Of a stretch of 64,000 nt of DNA, positions 20,743 through 30,399 are shown piece by piece. Below the pieces are notes generated by a model. It had not been told where the DNA came from. It did no database searches and saw nothing but the letters and a program-made list of their open reading frames with translations. Source of the stretch: Tribonema minus (lineage: Eukaryota; Sar; Xanthophyceae; Tribonematales; Tribonemataceae); the NCBI GenBank assembly GCA_017506865.1, contig JAFCMP010000157.1:186001-250000 (forward strand). Reading direction: 5' to 3'. Position 1 is the first letter of the stretch. The number at the start of each line of letters is the position of its first letter. The translations under genes were made by a program, and so were the position numbers.

Positions 20743-22344
20743 GGCAGTTGGGGTCTGGTTCCGCGGCCCTGGACGCGGGCAGCGTCATTACAAAGTGGGC
20801 CACACGCGCTCAGCCTGGCCCCACCTCTGAGTTGCTACCGGGCGAGCCTCATCATGCTCAGGGCGGGGGCGAGGAGCTGCCGCCGGTCCTGGCAGCATTA
20901 CGACAGTCTGTGAGGCTCATTGAAGCCGACGGGGGGAGCCAGCGCAGGATGCGCTGGCGAAGCAGTTGCCCACGTCCCTCCTACAGTGGGCCGCCGCCGA
21001 CGGCACCGCGCTGCCTGCTGCAGTAGATGCCATCTATCTGGCAACGGCAGTGGCAGCGCACGCTGGGGCACGGCGACGCGACGGACCACAGAACGCTGCT
21101 GCAGCAGCTGGTGAAGACGAAGATGATCTGGACAGCGACTCCGACGCCGCCGCTGCCCACCCTGCGCCCGCTAAAACCACACTTAGCGCAGGATGGGCCA
21201 GCAGCGGCGCCGACAGCTGCGACATCACCGTGACAGCAGCACACCCTAACGGCGAGCACGACCAGCCTGAGGAGCTGGGCGGTGCACCAGACACGCAGCC
21301 ATGCAGACGGACCAAGCACTTCACACACGGCCTACAAGCCGGCTTGTCGAGAATCCTGCAGCAGCAGCACGAGGCCAACCTGCTACGCGATCTCCAGGAA
21401 GGGGACAGCGAACGTCGGGACGCGGGCAAGCGCGTCATTGCACAGCTGCGCAGCCAGCGCGCCGCGGGCGCTCTGTCTTGGCTCCGCGCCCCCCATGGAG
21501 ACGCACCGATGCCCACAAGATCCGTCGCCATAATGCTGCTTCTCACCATCTTTGTCGATGGCTGGGGCATCAGCGGTGATGCCTGCCCATTCAAGTGCAG
21601 TCCCCGGAACCCAGAGCAGCCCAGCTGCGCACACGCGATCAGTTGCAGCGCGCAGCACATACACGGCCACAATGCCACCCACACTGCGCAAAAGAGGTGC
21701 CTCCAGCGCCTACTGCGCGCACACCACGTGTCGACGGTGCGCAACGAAGACGCTAGCGTTTTTAAGCTGCCTGGCTTTCGCGGCGACACAGTCATTGACC
21801 CCGGCTGCCTGCACTTCAGTGAGGTGTACCGAAACAAGGGCATTGTCCTCGACACCACAGTGCGCGCCCCGACGGGGGGGAAATATCTGGCGGGCAAGGA
21901 GAATGCCGCCAACATAGACGGACACACAGCAAGCGTGGGCAAGCAAGAGAAGATCAAGTATCACGACGGTGCACTAGGCAGCTCGTGGGCGTTTGTACCG
22001 TTCGTGCAGGAGTCGTACGGGCGCCTCGGAGTTAAGACGCAGCAATTTATCAAGGAACTGGCGCAGCACTCGGCCATGTGTTCGGGGGGGAGCGGAGCGC
22101 AGATCAAGAGTAGATTTGCCTTCGCAAAAAAGCAGATAGTCGCCACACTCAGCAGGTCGCTGGCGCAGGAGATGGCCGAGAAAGTGCACGCATACGTCAG
22201 GGGGGCAGGGATGCTGGGCAGTGTAGCGCGCCCGGTGTCAACACTCTTAAGGACTGGCATGCTCTGAGGAGCATAGCCCATACATAAACCGCTCGCACAC
22301 ATGATCGACGGCCTCCGTCGGGGCTCTTAATATGACAACATTTT
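20743..22344 (+). mobile_element. 5'-truncated RLE-type non-LTR retrotransposon (copy 3)
   Basis: This is the longest copy in the window. It carries the end of the polyprotein and a 3' region ending GGCCTCCGTCGGGG plus an AT-rich tail. The reverse transcriptase proper is absent, as expected for 5' truncation during target-primed reverse transcription. Imperfect 17-18 bp direct repeats flank it. The family resembles NeSL/Utopia/R2-type elements, which carry a restriction-like endonuclease after the reverse transcriptase. Confidence 0.7.
20745..22267 (+). pseudogene. C-terminal polyprotein region with restriction-like endonuclease, frameshifted
   Basis: The reading starts in one frame (PGQLGSGSAALDAG, then GPTSELLPGEP) and shifts after EADGG in a run of six G at 20931-20936. 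From there it is open to the stop at 22267. The last 200 residues contain a PD-(D/E)XK-like endonuclease core: TVIDPG, then GIVLDTTVRAP, then a Lys/His-rich KQEKIKYH. The typical closing block follows, AFVPFVQESYGRLG with the long C-terminal helices. In such retrotransposons this nuclease nicks a specific target to prime reverse transcription. The single-base frame change and missing 5' part make the copy inactive. Confidence 0.7.
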
Positions 22345-22362
22345 TACTCCTCGTGTCGCCAG
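22345..22362 (+). repeat. Right target-site duplication candidate
   Basis: TACTCCTCGTGTCGCCAG matches 20726-20742 with one extra C. It lies immediately after the AT-rich tail of copy 3. Confidence 0.45.
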
Positions 22363-22600
22363 CGAACATTAAAAGGTGTATGCAAAGACACAGGCCCTCT
22401 GGCAGGTGGTGGCTTCAAATGTGGATTGCTTGCTCGGTCGATAGTGAGAGCTCGTATAAATCCTCCTTAGTCAACTTGCCGCCGCAGTCTTGTGTCAAAA
22501 GGCTTATGTACGTAAGTACTTAGCGATGTTCTGGGGTCGCGACTCGCGTGCATTAGTGTATATGGATGACACTCTGATCTAAAGCGTCCAGCATACTTGT

Positions 22601-22834
22601 TCAACTTGAAGACCGTTTGTTGCACTTGATGGCCGCCTCTTGATCGCGGCAGCAGCGCTCGGGGTGCTCTGCAGTCTTCGCCGCCCGCGACTGCGCCTGT
22701 GCCTCGAAGCAGGTGACGTCCACCACGAGCGGCAGCCGACGCATCACGTCGTCGCAGGCGGGCACCGGGAATTCCCTAAGGTGGCGGCAGGCATGCTTGC
22801 CGAAACGAGAAATTGTGCTGCATATGCAGCTCAA
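22601..22834 (-). pseudogene. Fragment of a retrotransposon restriction-like endonuclease
   Basis: The minus-strand frame contains RFGKHACRHLREFPVPACDD followed by RLPLVVDVTCFEAQAQSR. LVVDVT followed by an Ala/Lys-rich helix resembles the second strand of the RLE core in non-LTR retrotransposons. Its start (STISRFGK) is shared with 26,288-26,316, next to another such fragment. No complete domain remains. Confidence 0.4.
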
Positions 22835-22847
22835 GAGACCTGGAACA

Positions 22848-23084
22848 ATGCACTGCGTCGAGATAGACGATACGACTTTTGATGTATACCATCAGTTTGT
22901 GCCAATGTCAACAAAGCACGTGCTGTTAACAGTGCACCAGGGATCGCAGGTTAAGGCCACGAGCAGCGTCGATAACCGCAAATGGGACCCTGCAACGTTG
23001 GTTTCTGAGGAAAGTTGTGTTTACTACGTGACGCAGGCTGACACAGGTGAGCTGGTGTACACACAGGGTGCTGCCCAGCATTAG
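22848..23084 (+). CDS. Small hypothetical protein, 78 aa
   Basis: The ATG at 22848 opens MHCVEIDDTTFDVYHQFVPM... with balanced composition, ending TGELVYTQGAAQH at a stop. It could be the first exon of a gene continuing at 23,287. No domain is recognised. Confidence 0.35.
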   Translation: MHCVEIDDTTFDVYHQFVPMSTKHVLLTVHQGSQVKATSSVDNRKWDPATLVSEESCVYYVTQADTGELVYTQGAAQH

Positions 23085-23286
23085 CATAGGCGAGGGTGGC
23101 GATTTATAGTGTTTGTTCGTACCCTTTCGCGCTTTTGTCGCCGCGTCGGTATTAACTTAGCCCTTTCGCCCTTTTGCAGTAGTTGCACTTGCGGTTATTG
23201 ACGCAGATCTGCTGCCGTAGAGCTGTACTGCTGCCGGGCTCGCTCACAACCTCACGCCCTCACAAGTGCCACACACGCAATATACC

Positions 23287-23622
23287 ATGGACCTGGCCAT
23301 GCTGTTTGAGAGTGAGTACCGCGAGGACAAAGAGGCGAGTGCTCTGGTATGGAGCATCGAGATCATGGCTAACGACGCGGGGTGCAGCACTGCGCGCTGG
23401 TTCAAGATGATACCAGGAGATGATGAGCGATGGGTGATGTGGTTACACATGGACAGGCTCGCTGTACAGTGGGGCAGATCAAATGATGCTGTTGCAGCGA
23501 CCCTGGTAAAAGCTGATATAATATGCGTAGACCGTACTGGGCGAAACTCATCAACGGCAATTTGGTACCACCCTGAACGCTGGTCAATCCCTGAAAATGA
23601 TGTGCCGAAGAGCACACCCTGA
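23287..23622 (+). CDS. Hypothetical protein, 112 aa, probably frameshifted at its end
   Basis: The ATG has a good eukaryotic context (accATGGACC) and opens MDLAMLFESEYREDKEASAL. The protein is Trp-rich (WFKMIPGDDERWVMWLHM) and stops after NDVPKSTP. The next 150 bp carry an acidic tail in another frame, so this may be the first two thirds of a longer protein. I do not recognise a family. Retroelement fragments lie on both sides. Confidence 0.45.
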   Translation: MDLAMLFESEYREDKEASALVWSIEIMANDAGCSTARWFKMIPGDDERWVMWLHMDRLAVQWGRSNDAVAATLVKADIICVDRTGRNSSTAIWYHPERWSIPENDVPKSTP

Positions 23623-23770
23623 GTCCATTGATGCCAGCATATCGGGAGACGAGAGCGATACTACGGTTGAGGGGATGGACCACTTCCCGAGTGCGTTCAT
23701 GGATTTTGTTGACACAGATGAGTTTGACTTGTCCGACCTGGATGATGACCCAAATTCTACACTAATCTAA
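23601..23770 (+). pseudogene. Acidic C-terminal tail of the preceding gene, in another frame
   Basis: The frame reads ESIDASISGDESDTTVEGMD and ends DEFDLSDLDDDPNSTLI. Its strongly acidic, coding-like composition begins exactly where the previous frame stops, which suggests a one-base lesion between 23,600 and 23,625. A short intron is less likely. The Asp-rich hydrophobic tail resembles an acidic activation or interaction segment. Confidence 0.35.
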
Positions 23771-23954
23771 CCAATGCGATAGTGCCCACATGTTTCTTTC
23801 GTTTACCACGCTTGTCTTGCTTGCCTCGTCACTTTGCTTGTCAACCATGGCGTGCTTGCATGTCTCCAGGCTAACAAAAACATATTGTGTATAAAACGTA
23901 TTTCGTTTTCTCAAAACCGTGATTCGTGCCCCGCCAAGAAAACCAACGGCATCA

Positions 23955-24167
23955 ATGGAACCAATAGACTACAAAGTGGTAAAAGAGTTTATCATAATCA
24001 AAACTGAGCCATTGCCAACACCGCCTGAAGTGACAGTGCAAAACCCTCCAGTATCTAGGATCGAGGGCACATGGTGCAAACTTCATCAAACTTCGGTCAT
24101 GATCACAGTGCAGGCAATGCAGGCAATTTTGGCAAGGGCTCGGAGAGAAGGCGCCGGTGACAATTGA
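23955..24167 (+). CDS. Small hypothetical protein, 70 aa
   Basis: The ATG at 23955 opens MEPIDYKVVKEFIIIKTEPL and continues with a Pro-rich patch (PTPPEVTVQNPP). It ends at a stop just before a 30-bp minisatellite. No family is recognised. Confidence 0.3.
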   Translation: MEPIDYKVVKEFIIIKTEPLPTPPEVTVQNPPVSRIEGTWCKLHQTSVMITVQAMQAILARARREGAGDN

Positions 24168-24206
24168 TTGGTAATTACACAAACGACCCAATGTGCGCCA
24201 AAGCTA

Positions 24207-24345
24207 GTGCATCTGTGGACGCAAGTGCTTCTATCGCATCTGTTGACACAAGTGCTTCTACCGCATCTGTTGACACAACAGCTTCTATCGCATCTGTTGA
24301 CACAAGTGCTTCAATTGCATCTTTTGACACGTGTGCTTCCAACAG
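24207..24345 (+). repeat. 30-bp minisatellite
   Basis: About four and a half copies of a 30-bp unit (GCATCTGTTGACACAAGTGC + TTCTATC) are in tandem. The period is a multiple of three, so both strands read as ten-residue repeats (ASVDTSASIA). Confidence 0.85.
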
Positions 24346-24456
24346 GTGCACTGAATCATACACTCAGCAGCTTCAGTGACACAAAGCACGCACACATGCA
24401 CAAGAAGCAATGGTGTGTGTCAAGCCAGTTGTATTTGTTGATGTCAAATGTTGCGT

Positions 24457-25326
24457 TCACACGACGGGCAAATTGCGATTCCTGTAAGCACACGCAATGT
24501 CACCCACTGTGCGCATGCTCGCGTCCTTCATTGCTAATGCCAGAAATGTCTGAGGCGCCTCAGTGTTCTTGAGGTGTAAGTGATCAACGGCCGAGCTTGT
24601 GGGGTCACGCTGCATGTCAATTGACGAAACTGTGCTGCGTGTCGGCGAGAATGAACGCCGGAACAAGTCCGATCGCGCATCGCCGCCGTGCCTTCCTGTC
24701 TCGCAGTACGCAATGAATTCCGCCATCCCCTCCTCTACAACAGACGGTAGGGGCGACACCATATAGTCGTGCGCCAGCCGGTGCAGCGCAAAGTGCGCGC
24801 ACTCGTGCCGCAAGGTCCATTTCCGAGCTTCTGACATGAGGTCGCTCTTCAGAACTATGGTGTGCGTCTTACGGCCATAACTTATGGCATCATGTAGGGT
24901 GGTGCAACCAGCCTCGAAGTACCCCGCCATGCCCACATGCGCCTCGTGGGAAGCGGAGACAGGCTCCTGCTTCACCTGTATCTCTAAGCTACTCCATAAG
25001 TGCACAGGCACCATGGAGCGGAAGACTTCAGTGTTGTGCGAGGGGCCACCGTGGCCATGATTGTGGTGGCCTTTGGCGGGCGCGATGGTGTACTGTCGCA
25101 CTGCGCTGAGCGGCATTTCCATGAAGGGAAAGGACTGCCCTTCGGCAGTGCGTCCGTCTTCACACCGCTTGCCAGCTCTCTCGCGCGCCTGTGCTTTGCA
25201 TCTGACATCTACACCTTGCGCCGCTAGTAGACCGTCGCGGCTGATGCAGATGCGTCTCGCACCAGCTCCTGTGTGCCTTCCTCTTGCAGCCGCATGACAG
25301 TGCAGTGCCAGTGCTGGAAGTGGCAT
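24457..25326 (-). CDS. HExxH zinc metallopeptidase-like protein (gluzincin type)
   Basis: The 289-residue frame has HECAH at about residues 174-178 inside LRHECAHFALHRL. A second motif, VVEEGMAEFIAY, lies 21 residues later and offers the third ligand Glu at about 199. HExxH plus a downstream EG.AE is the gluzincin (clan MA) zinc site. These enzymes hydrolyse peptide bonds. No signal peptide or transmembrane segment is apparent. Coding-like sequence also lies upstream (from 25,468, KTLKLTKAEVAEKRV) in another frame, so the true N-terminus may be longer and the gene frameshifted near 25,290. It sits among retroelement fragments. Substrate unknown. A peptidase captured by a virus or transposon is possible. 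Confidence 0.6.
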   Translation of the reverse strand: MPLPALALHCHAAARGRHTGAGARRICISRDGLLAAQGVDVRCKAQARERAGKRCEDGRTAEGQSFPFMEMPLSAVRQYTIAPAKGHHNHGHGGPSHNTEVFRSMVPVHLWSSLEIQVKQEPVSASHEAHVGMAGYFEAGCTTLHDAISYGRKTHTIVLKSDLMSEARKWTLRHECAHFALHRLAHDYMVSPLPSVVEEGMAEFIAYCETGRHGGDARSDLFRRSFSPTRSTVSSIDMQRDPTSSAVDHLHLKNTEAPQTFLALAMKDASMRTVGDIACAYRNRNLPVV

Positions 25327-25774
25327 TGGTTTTTTCAGACACCGCCACCTTGTAGCTGGCCGCCTGGGTAGACTTGGCGCTGCACGCAGCCACCCTCTTC
25401 TCCGCCACCTCCGCCTTGGTGAGTTTCAGCGTCTTCTTGGCCCAAAACCATGTGAAGATGTTTAGCATGCCGATACGGCTGTATGTATTTGAGCTGAACG
25501 TGGCAGGCCTTGCCTTTTGACGAATCTGTTATGTCAGCTTCAACTCTTATGTCTGGTGAAACTATATTGTGTTGCTGCGATTTTCGCTGCAACCTTTTTA
25601 TTGATCGCTGGCGTGTAAGAGTATACAAGCGCCTCAGTAGACACCAAAGCTTCCCTTGCTGAAGCATGTATTCCGTAGCTTCGGTGGCACAGAGCACGCG
25701 CATGGCAAACATTACATCAATTGAGGCAATCGTATTGCATTTGCTAACTTTGAAGTACGTATGGACTTGTATTT

Positions 25775-26320
25775 ATAAAGGCCCAAGGGAGGCCGGGTTG
25801 CCTATGCAATCGAAAAGCTTGCTTCAACGCAGCAGCCTAGTCTGCGCTGTGTCCTAGGAGCTTGGATACCGGCGCTGCAACACAGCCCAGCATTCGCGCT
25901 CCGCGTGTGTACGCCATGACGCGCTCCGCCAACTCCCGCGCCAGCGACATGCTCAGCTCAATGAGGATCTGACAATTAGCTAACCCGGCCTTGCGTAACA
26001 CATCTGCCTTCCCCCCCCCTGAGCACAGTGCTGAATGCATTGCCAACTCCTTGACAAAAAGTCTTGTCTGCTTGCCCAGCCGTCCGTACGACTCCTGCAC
26101 GACTGGCACAAAAGCCCAAGATGACGTCAAGGTGCCGGTGTGTTGCTTGACCTTCGCGTCCTCCCCCACCCCAGCAGCATAGCCGTCCGTGTTCGAGGCA
26201 TTTGTTTTGCTTTGAAGTACAACTGTAACATTTTGGCACCATACATATCAATGTTACAAGTGCTGCACATGGTGTGTGCACCAAACACTTGCCGAAACGA
26301 GAAAGTGTGCTGCATAGAAA
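25775..26320 (-). mobile_element. 3' fragment of RLE-type non-LTR retrotransposon (copy 4, inverted)
   Basis: The minus-strand frame from 26169 contains SSWAFVPVVQESYGRLGKQT and the two C-terminal helices, clearly homologous to copy 3. The stop at 25837 is followed by a tail with CCCGGCCTCCCTTGGGCC, a diverged form of the common 3' end. Upstream, STLSRFGK is shared with the fragment at 22.8 kb. The nuclease core between is degenerate. Confidence 0.65.
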
Positions 26321-26432
26321 GTGTTAAAAAGAGAGTGTCGAAAAGAGAAAGTGTCAAAGTAGAAATGTTAAAAAATAGTGCTCAAAGTTGAAGTAGAAAG
26401 TGTTAAGTTGAAGTAGAAATTATTGGAGATCA
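26310..26432 (+). repeat. A-rich repeat with AAAGTGTTAAA motif, upstream of the Ulp1 gene
   Basis: GAAAGTGTTAAA-like words recur every 15 to 30 bp (GAAAGTGTTAAAAAGAGAGTG, GAAAGTGTCAAAGTAGAAA, GAAAGTGTTAAGTTGAAG). The nucleus AAAGTGTT is the same as in the satellite cassettes. It forms the 5' flank of the gene starting at 26450. Confidence 0.6.
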
Positions 26433-26449
26433 AAGTGATAAAGTCAGCA

Positions 26450-29400
26450 ATGCCGCGAGCACCCATCACACCTGATGAGAGAGCGAAGCGCAAGAGGTTG
26501 CAGACGAACGTTAACCATGGTAGGCGCGATCTGAAGGCGGCAGTGAGGGCTGTATTGTCGGTAGAACAGCGAGAAGTCGTTGCTGAGGTTTTGCGGGCGA
26601 AGGTTAGGCTCCTAAACGAGCACGCCAAGGAATTTGGTGCCAACAAAGGCACCATCAAGGACCCTGATGCTGTGGTGAGCGCTGCTATTCAAGAGGCGCA
26701 GCAGCCCAACGATCACGATGGCTACAATGACTCATCTGTTGTCCCTAGAAAGGCGGGCGATGGCGATGGCGATGGGGGTAGCGATGCAGACATAGATGGG
26801 GAGGAGGGCGCGCTGAAACCAAAGGCACCAGCTGCATCGCAGAGGAGAAGGCATTCGGCAGCAGCAGCACCCAGAGCCAGCAAGGGAAGGGGGGAGACAC
26901 CGGGTAAACGTCAGCTATCAGCGGCAAGCCGTGCAAGCAAGGCTGAGTACAGCGATGTTGATAGCTCTGAACCTGAGGCACGCTTCAACAGGTCACAAAG
27001 CGATGGGGAGAAGGTTGCACTGACACTAAAGTCACCCGCCATTAATGCACCACCGCAGAGGAGAAGGCGTTCGGCAGCAGCAGCACCCAGTGCCAGCAAC
27101 GGAAGGGTGGCTCAATTGCGTGGCCAGACCGTCACCACGCCCCCCATGGAGACTCCGCTTATACCTCCGTGGTCAAGCGTTGCCGAGAGCAGCGGTGATA
27201 GCTTTCACCCTGAGGCACGCTGCAACAGGTCATCTGGCGACGCCCAAGTTGGAGCTGCTGCTACCAGTGCCAGCAGTGAGTGGATCGTGGCACTGCAGGC
27301 AAGGGTGCAGCAGCTGGAGGCAGAGAATCAGCAGCTCAAGGAGCTCAGCATTTCACAGGCGGCGGCTGTGGCGCGCGCGCGTTCCGCTGAAGCCGAGCTG
27401 GAAGCGCTCAAGTGGCAAGTCACACACAGCGTCGTGGCTTGTACCAAAGGCGCTCCGGTGGCAGCGACAGCAGGCTGGGCAGCAGCGGAGGCGGAAGCAG
27501 TGGCAGCGACAGCAGGCCCGGCAGCAGCGGCGGCGGAAGCAGCGGCGGCAGCGGCAACGGAAGCAGCAGCGGCGGCAACAACGGGGCCAGCAGCAGCAGA
27601 AGCAGCAGCGGCGCCAGCAGTGGCAGCGGCAGCGACAGCAGGCCCGGCAGCAACGGCAGCGGCAGCAGCAGCGGAAGCGGCAACGGAAGCAGCAGCAGCG
27701 GCAACAACGGGGCCAGCAGCAGCAGAAGCCGCAGCGGCGCCAGCAGTGGCAGGAGCGGCGGCAGGAGCGGCGGCAGCAGCAGCGGCGGCAGCAGCAGCAG
27801 CAGTAGTGGCAGCAGCAGCCGGGCCAGCAGTGGCAGGAGTGGCGGCAGCAGCGGCGGCAGCAGGAGCGGCAGCAGCAGCGGCGGCAGATGCGGACTTGGC
27901 AGATGCGGACATGGCAGATGCGGACACGGCCACAGATAAGCCAGCCACAAAACGCGCGCGGCTGCACGCGCCGGCGTGCATGTATGAGGAGGTGAGAGTT
28001 TCATGTGAATGTAATTGCTTGCGTGTGAATGCATGTTCGCACTGTAACACTACTGCATGTGAATGTAATTGCTTGTGTTTGAGTGCATTGATGTCGCCTT
28101 GAGCTGCCCCTCGCATGTTCAGACTGTAACACTAGAGCTAATGGTATGCCTGGTGTGTGTCTCGCGCGCAGGACCCGACAAGTGAAGAGGAGGCACTTGG
28201 TCATCCGTGCTGCAACTGGACGCACGTCAAAGCTGTGCAGGCAGAAATCAACACTCTGGTGAGCCATTGTCGACGCTGACCGCACCAATGTGAAGATGTT
28301 GGTGATCAGTGTTTGCGCGGTGTCACTTTTTGCGAGGTCCAACCTTGGTTTGCGAAGATTAGGCTCTTATGTTGATTGCTGGTGCTCGTGATTCGTGTTC
28401 AGACCGGTGAGTAATCATGTTGTCCTTTTTTATGTGTGCCGCCCTTGCACAGTTCAAGTACAAAAGGCAAGAGTGCCTGGAGGTCTGCGCGAAGATGGGG
28501 CTGTCAGAGAGCGCCGTCAAAACTGGCCTGCTCAACCACCACTTCTTCATGGAGGGCGGCAGCTTCGTCAGCTTCAACAGCAAGCACGCCCACGATCTGT
28601 GCACAGATGCGCTGGGTGGTGTGATGCCATTCACGCTGACCAGAGACAAGACGTTCCTGTTCGTTTCAGAGCGCTGGTTCACGGCATTTCGTGCCATTGA
28701 CCGCAAGGTCAAGGTGAATGGCGTCGTTCCACCAGAGTACAGCACCATCCTCTACCAGCTCCACGACCTGCTCAAGAAGCAGACACTCGTGAACCAACTG
28801 ACCCGCACACGGTGGATCTCACACGATACACTCAACCTGGACAGCGACAGCGGTGGCAGCGGTGGCAGCGGCGGCAGCGGCAACGCAAAAGCTGCCGTCA
28901 ACCTGCGCGACACACGGACCAAGCTGCCTGCGCTACACTTCAAGCGCCTTCCTGTCCAGCTGGCCGAGGCGGGGTTCACAGAGGAGCAAGCTGACGCGGC
29001 AAGCGCGCTATGGGGCTGGAGCGGCACCATCAACCAGGACACTGTCGTCTTGGACGGCCCGTGGTACACGCTGAAAGGCTCTGACCTCACCCGCATCGCC
29101 GGCACCGAGTGGCTCAACGACGTGATCATGGACGCGTTTCTCGATGTAAGTCTTGCGTGCCCCCCAGCCAGCAATGTGATGGCGGTACCACTTGCAACAA
29201 GGGGCGATCAACTGTTGCCTTGGGTGCGCAGCTATGAGGGTAGGCTAGATTGCGCAGCGCATCTGGTGATACCGCTTAATGACGCAAATAGGCACTGGTT
29301 GGTGGGGGTGGTAGACAGGCAGAGGAATGTGCTCACTCTGTACGATAGCTGTTGCAGCGTGAAACCGCTCCCCGACATGGAGCTGCGCGAGAGGCAGGTG

Positions 29401-29661
29401 CAGCATGTTCACACGGTGCTGTCGACAATTTACCGTGACCACGACCCCGCTGCTATGTCAGTGGTAGACCCAATGCGGGAGAACCCTAAGAAGCAGCAGA
29501 AGAACGGCAGTGACTGCGGTGTCTTTGTGTGTGCCAACGCATGGTGCCACTTGAACAATCAGCCATTCCTCACCCAGAAGGAGGCAAAGTTTTTCAGATG
29601 GTACATTCTGCACATCCTCTGCACGCGCCTTAAGCGTATCAATGGCGCCGAGCTCGTCTAG
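26450..29661 (+). CDS. Ulp1/C48-family SUMO-protease-like protein, three exons
   Basis: Exons 26450-27991, 28172-28258 and 28453-29661 join in phase 0 across two GT-AG introns to give 945 residues. The N-terminal part is basic with internal repeats (QRRRHSAAAAPRAS / QRRRRSAAAAPSAS), then a leucine-zipper-like coiled coil (around LQARVQQLEAENQQLKEL) and about 140 Ala-rich residues coded by GCN runs. The C-terminal 230 residues are a Ulp1 peptidase: TEWLNDVIMDAFLD, catalytic His about 824 in NRHWLVGVVD, Asp about 841 in LYDSC, and Cys about 898 in NGSDCGVFVC. Such enzymes cleave SUMO or related tags. Ulp1 domains are also common in DNA transposons (KDZ, MULE) and large viruses, and the retroelement-rich setting makes a mobile origin plausible. 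All three catalytic residues are present. Confidence 0.75.
27469..27900 (+). repeat. GCN (Ala) trinucleotide-like low-complexity tract
   Basis: Runs of GCAGCAGCGGCGGCAGC type fill about 430 bp of exon 1 of the Ulp1-like gene. All frames are open: Ala in the coding frame, Ser/Gly and Gln/Arg in the others. Long antisense frames here are artefacts of this composition. Confidence 0.9.
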
Positions 29662-29667
29662 GTAGCA

Positions 29668-29930
29668 TTGGTTGCAGTGCCATCGCAGCGTGCAATAGTG
29701 CCTAGCGATTCTTTAGATTATGATGTGGCACTGCGCTCTAGCGCCCTTGCGCTCTTGCGCCCTCGCGCCCCTTCCCGCGGAGTCAATGGAATACGCATGC
29801 ACAACCTCAAAACGCTTTTGCAAAAGAGACCATTGCATATGATTGTAATTTCTGCATGGGCTGTCGCAATGTGTTGCTGCATGATGTACTTTGTCTGTGA
29901 TGTGTATGTCATGCTGGTTGCCTTGCATGC
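29668..29930. other. 3' flank of the Ulp1-like gene
   Basis: No gene is seen. A GCGCCCTTGCGC-type short repeat lies at 29,735-29,775. Confidence 0.4.
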
Positions 29931-29935
29931 AGAGC

Positions 29936-30279
29936 AGGCAAGATATTGTCAAGGCTGTACATCGCTCCGATGTCAAGGTGCTTGACAAGCGCTTCCACAT
30001 CATGCGCATTATTGCACATGCGCACGACAATTTTGTCATGTATCCGCTCAAGCCTACGTGCAAGTACGATTGGCCGGCCAAAGCATCACCGTCACACATG
30101 CAGTTTTGACAGAGAGCTTCTTTGTGTACGATCGCCTGCTTGAGTACACATACCGCAACTACTCCCTTGAGTACATGCCTGTCTTGATTGCGCTGATCCA
30201 AAAGGGGCAATTGACTCGAGTGCAGGCCCTGATAGACAGCGGACGCGTCTCAATACCAAGATTGTCGGCATGTAGGTAA
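29936..30279 (+). CDS. Hypothetical gene fragment in two frames
   Basis: One frame reads SRQDIVKAVHRSDVKVLDKR to PAKASPSHMQ at about 30,105. Directly after it another frame reads VLTESFFVYDRLLEYTYRNY to a stop at 30279. Both parts look coding and meet without a gap, so they are probably one sequence with a lesion or a very short splice at about 30,105. The left edge follows a CAG acceptor-like site. No family is recognised. Confidence 0.3.
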
Positions 30280-30365
30280 ATACCTCAACGAGCAGAAATT
30301 CAGGGCAAGAATTCACTCAATGGATACTTCTGTAGAGCATGCTGAAGGTGTAGCAATGCTGGTGC

Positions 30366-30399
30366 AAGAGCTTTGCTCTTATAAATCGCGAACCGATTT
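30366..30399. repeat. Double-hairpin element, copy B
   Basis: AAGAGC-TTT-GCTCTT is followed by ATAAATCG-CGAA-CCGATTT. In reverse complement this is hairpin, then ATAAGAGC-NNN-GCTC, the same layout as copy C at 44,206 inside the recombinase gene. Confidence 0.65.

Noticed and set aside
21034..21957. 307-codon minus-strand frame opposite the retrotransposon endonuclease
   Set aside because: It is Arg/Ser/Cys-rich and has no domain, while the plus frame encodes a recognisable RLE region.
27328..28116. Long antisense and alternate-frame readings over the GCN tract (Ala-, Leu-, Cys/Arg-, Ser/Gly- and Gln/Arg-rich)
   Set aside because: They are shadows of the trinucleotide-like composition inside the Ulp1 gene's first exon.
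29131..29175. Very short intron (GTAAGT...CCCCCCAG) in the Ulp1 exon 3
   Set aside because: It would be about 25 bp, and the frame reads through with plausible sequence.
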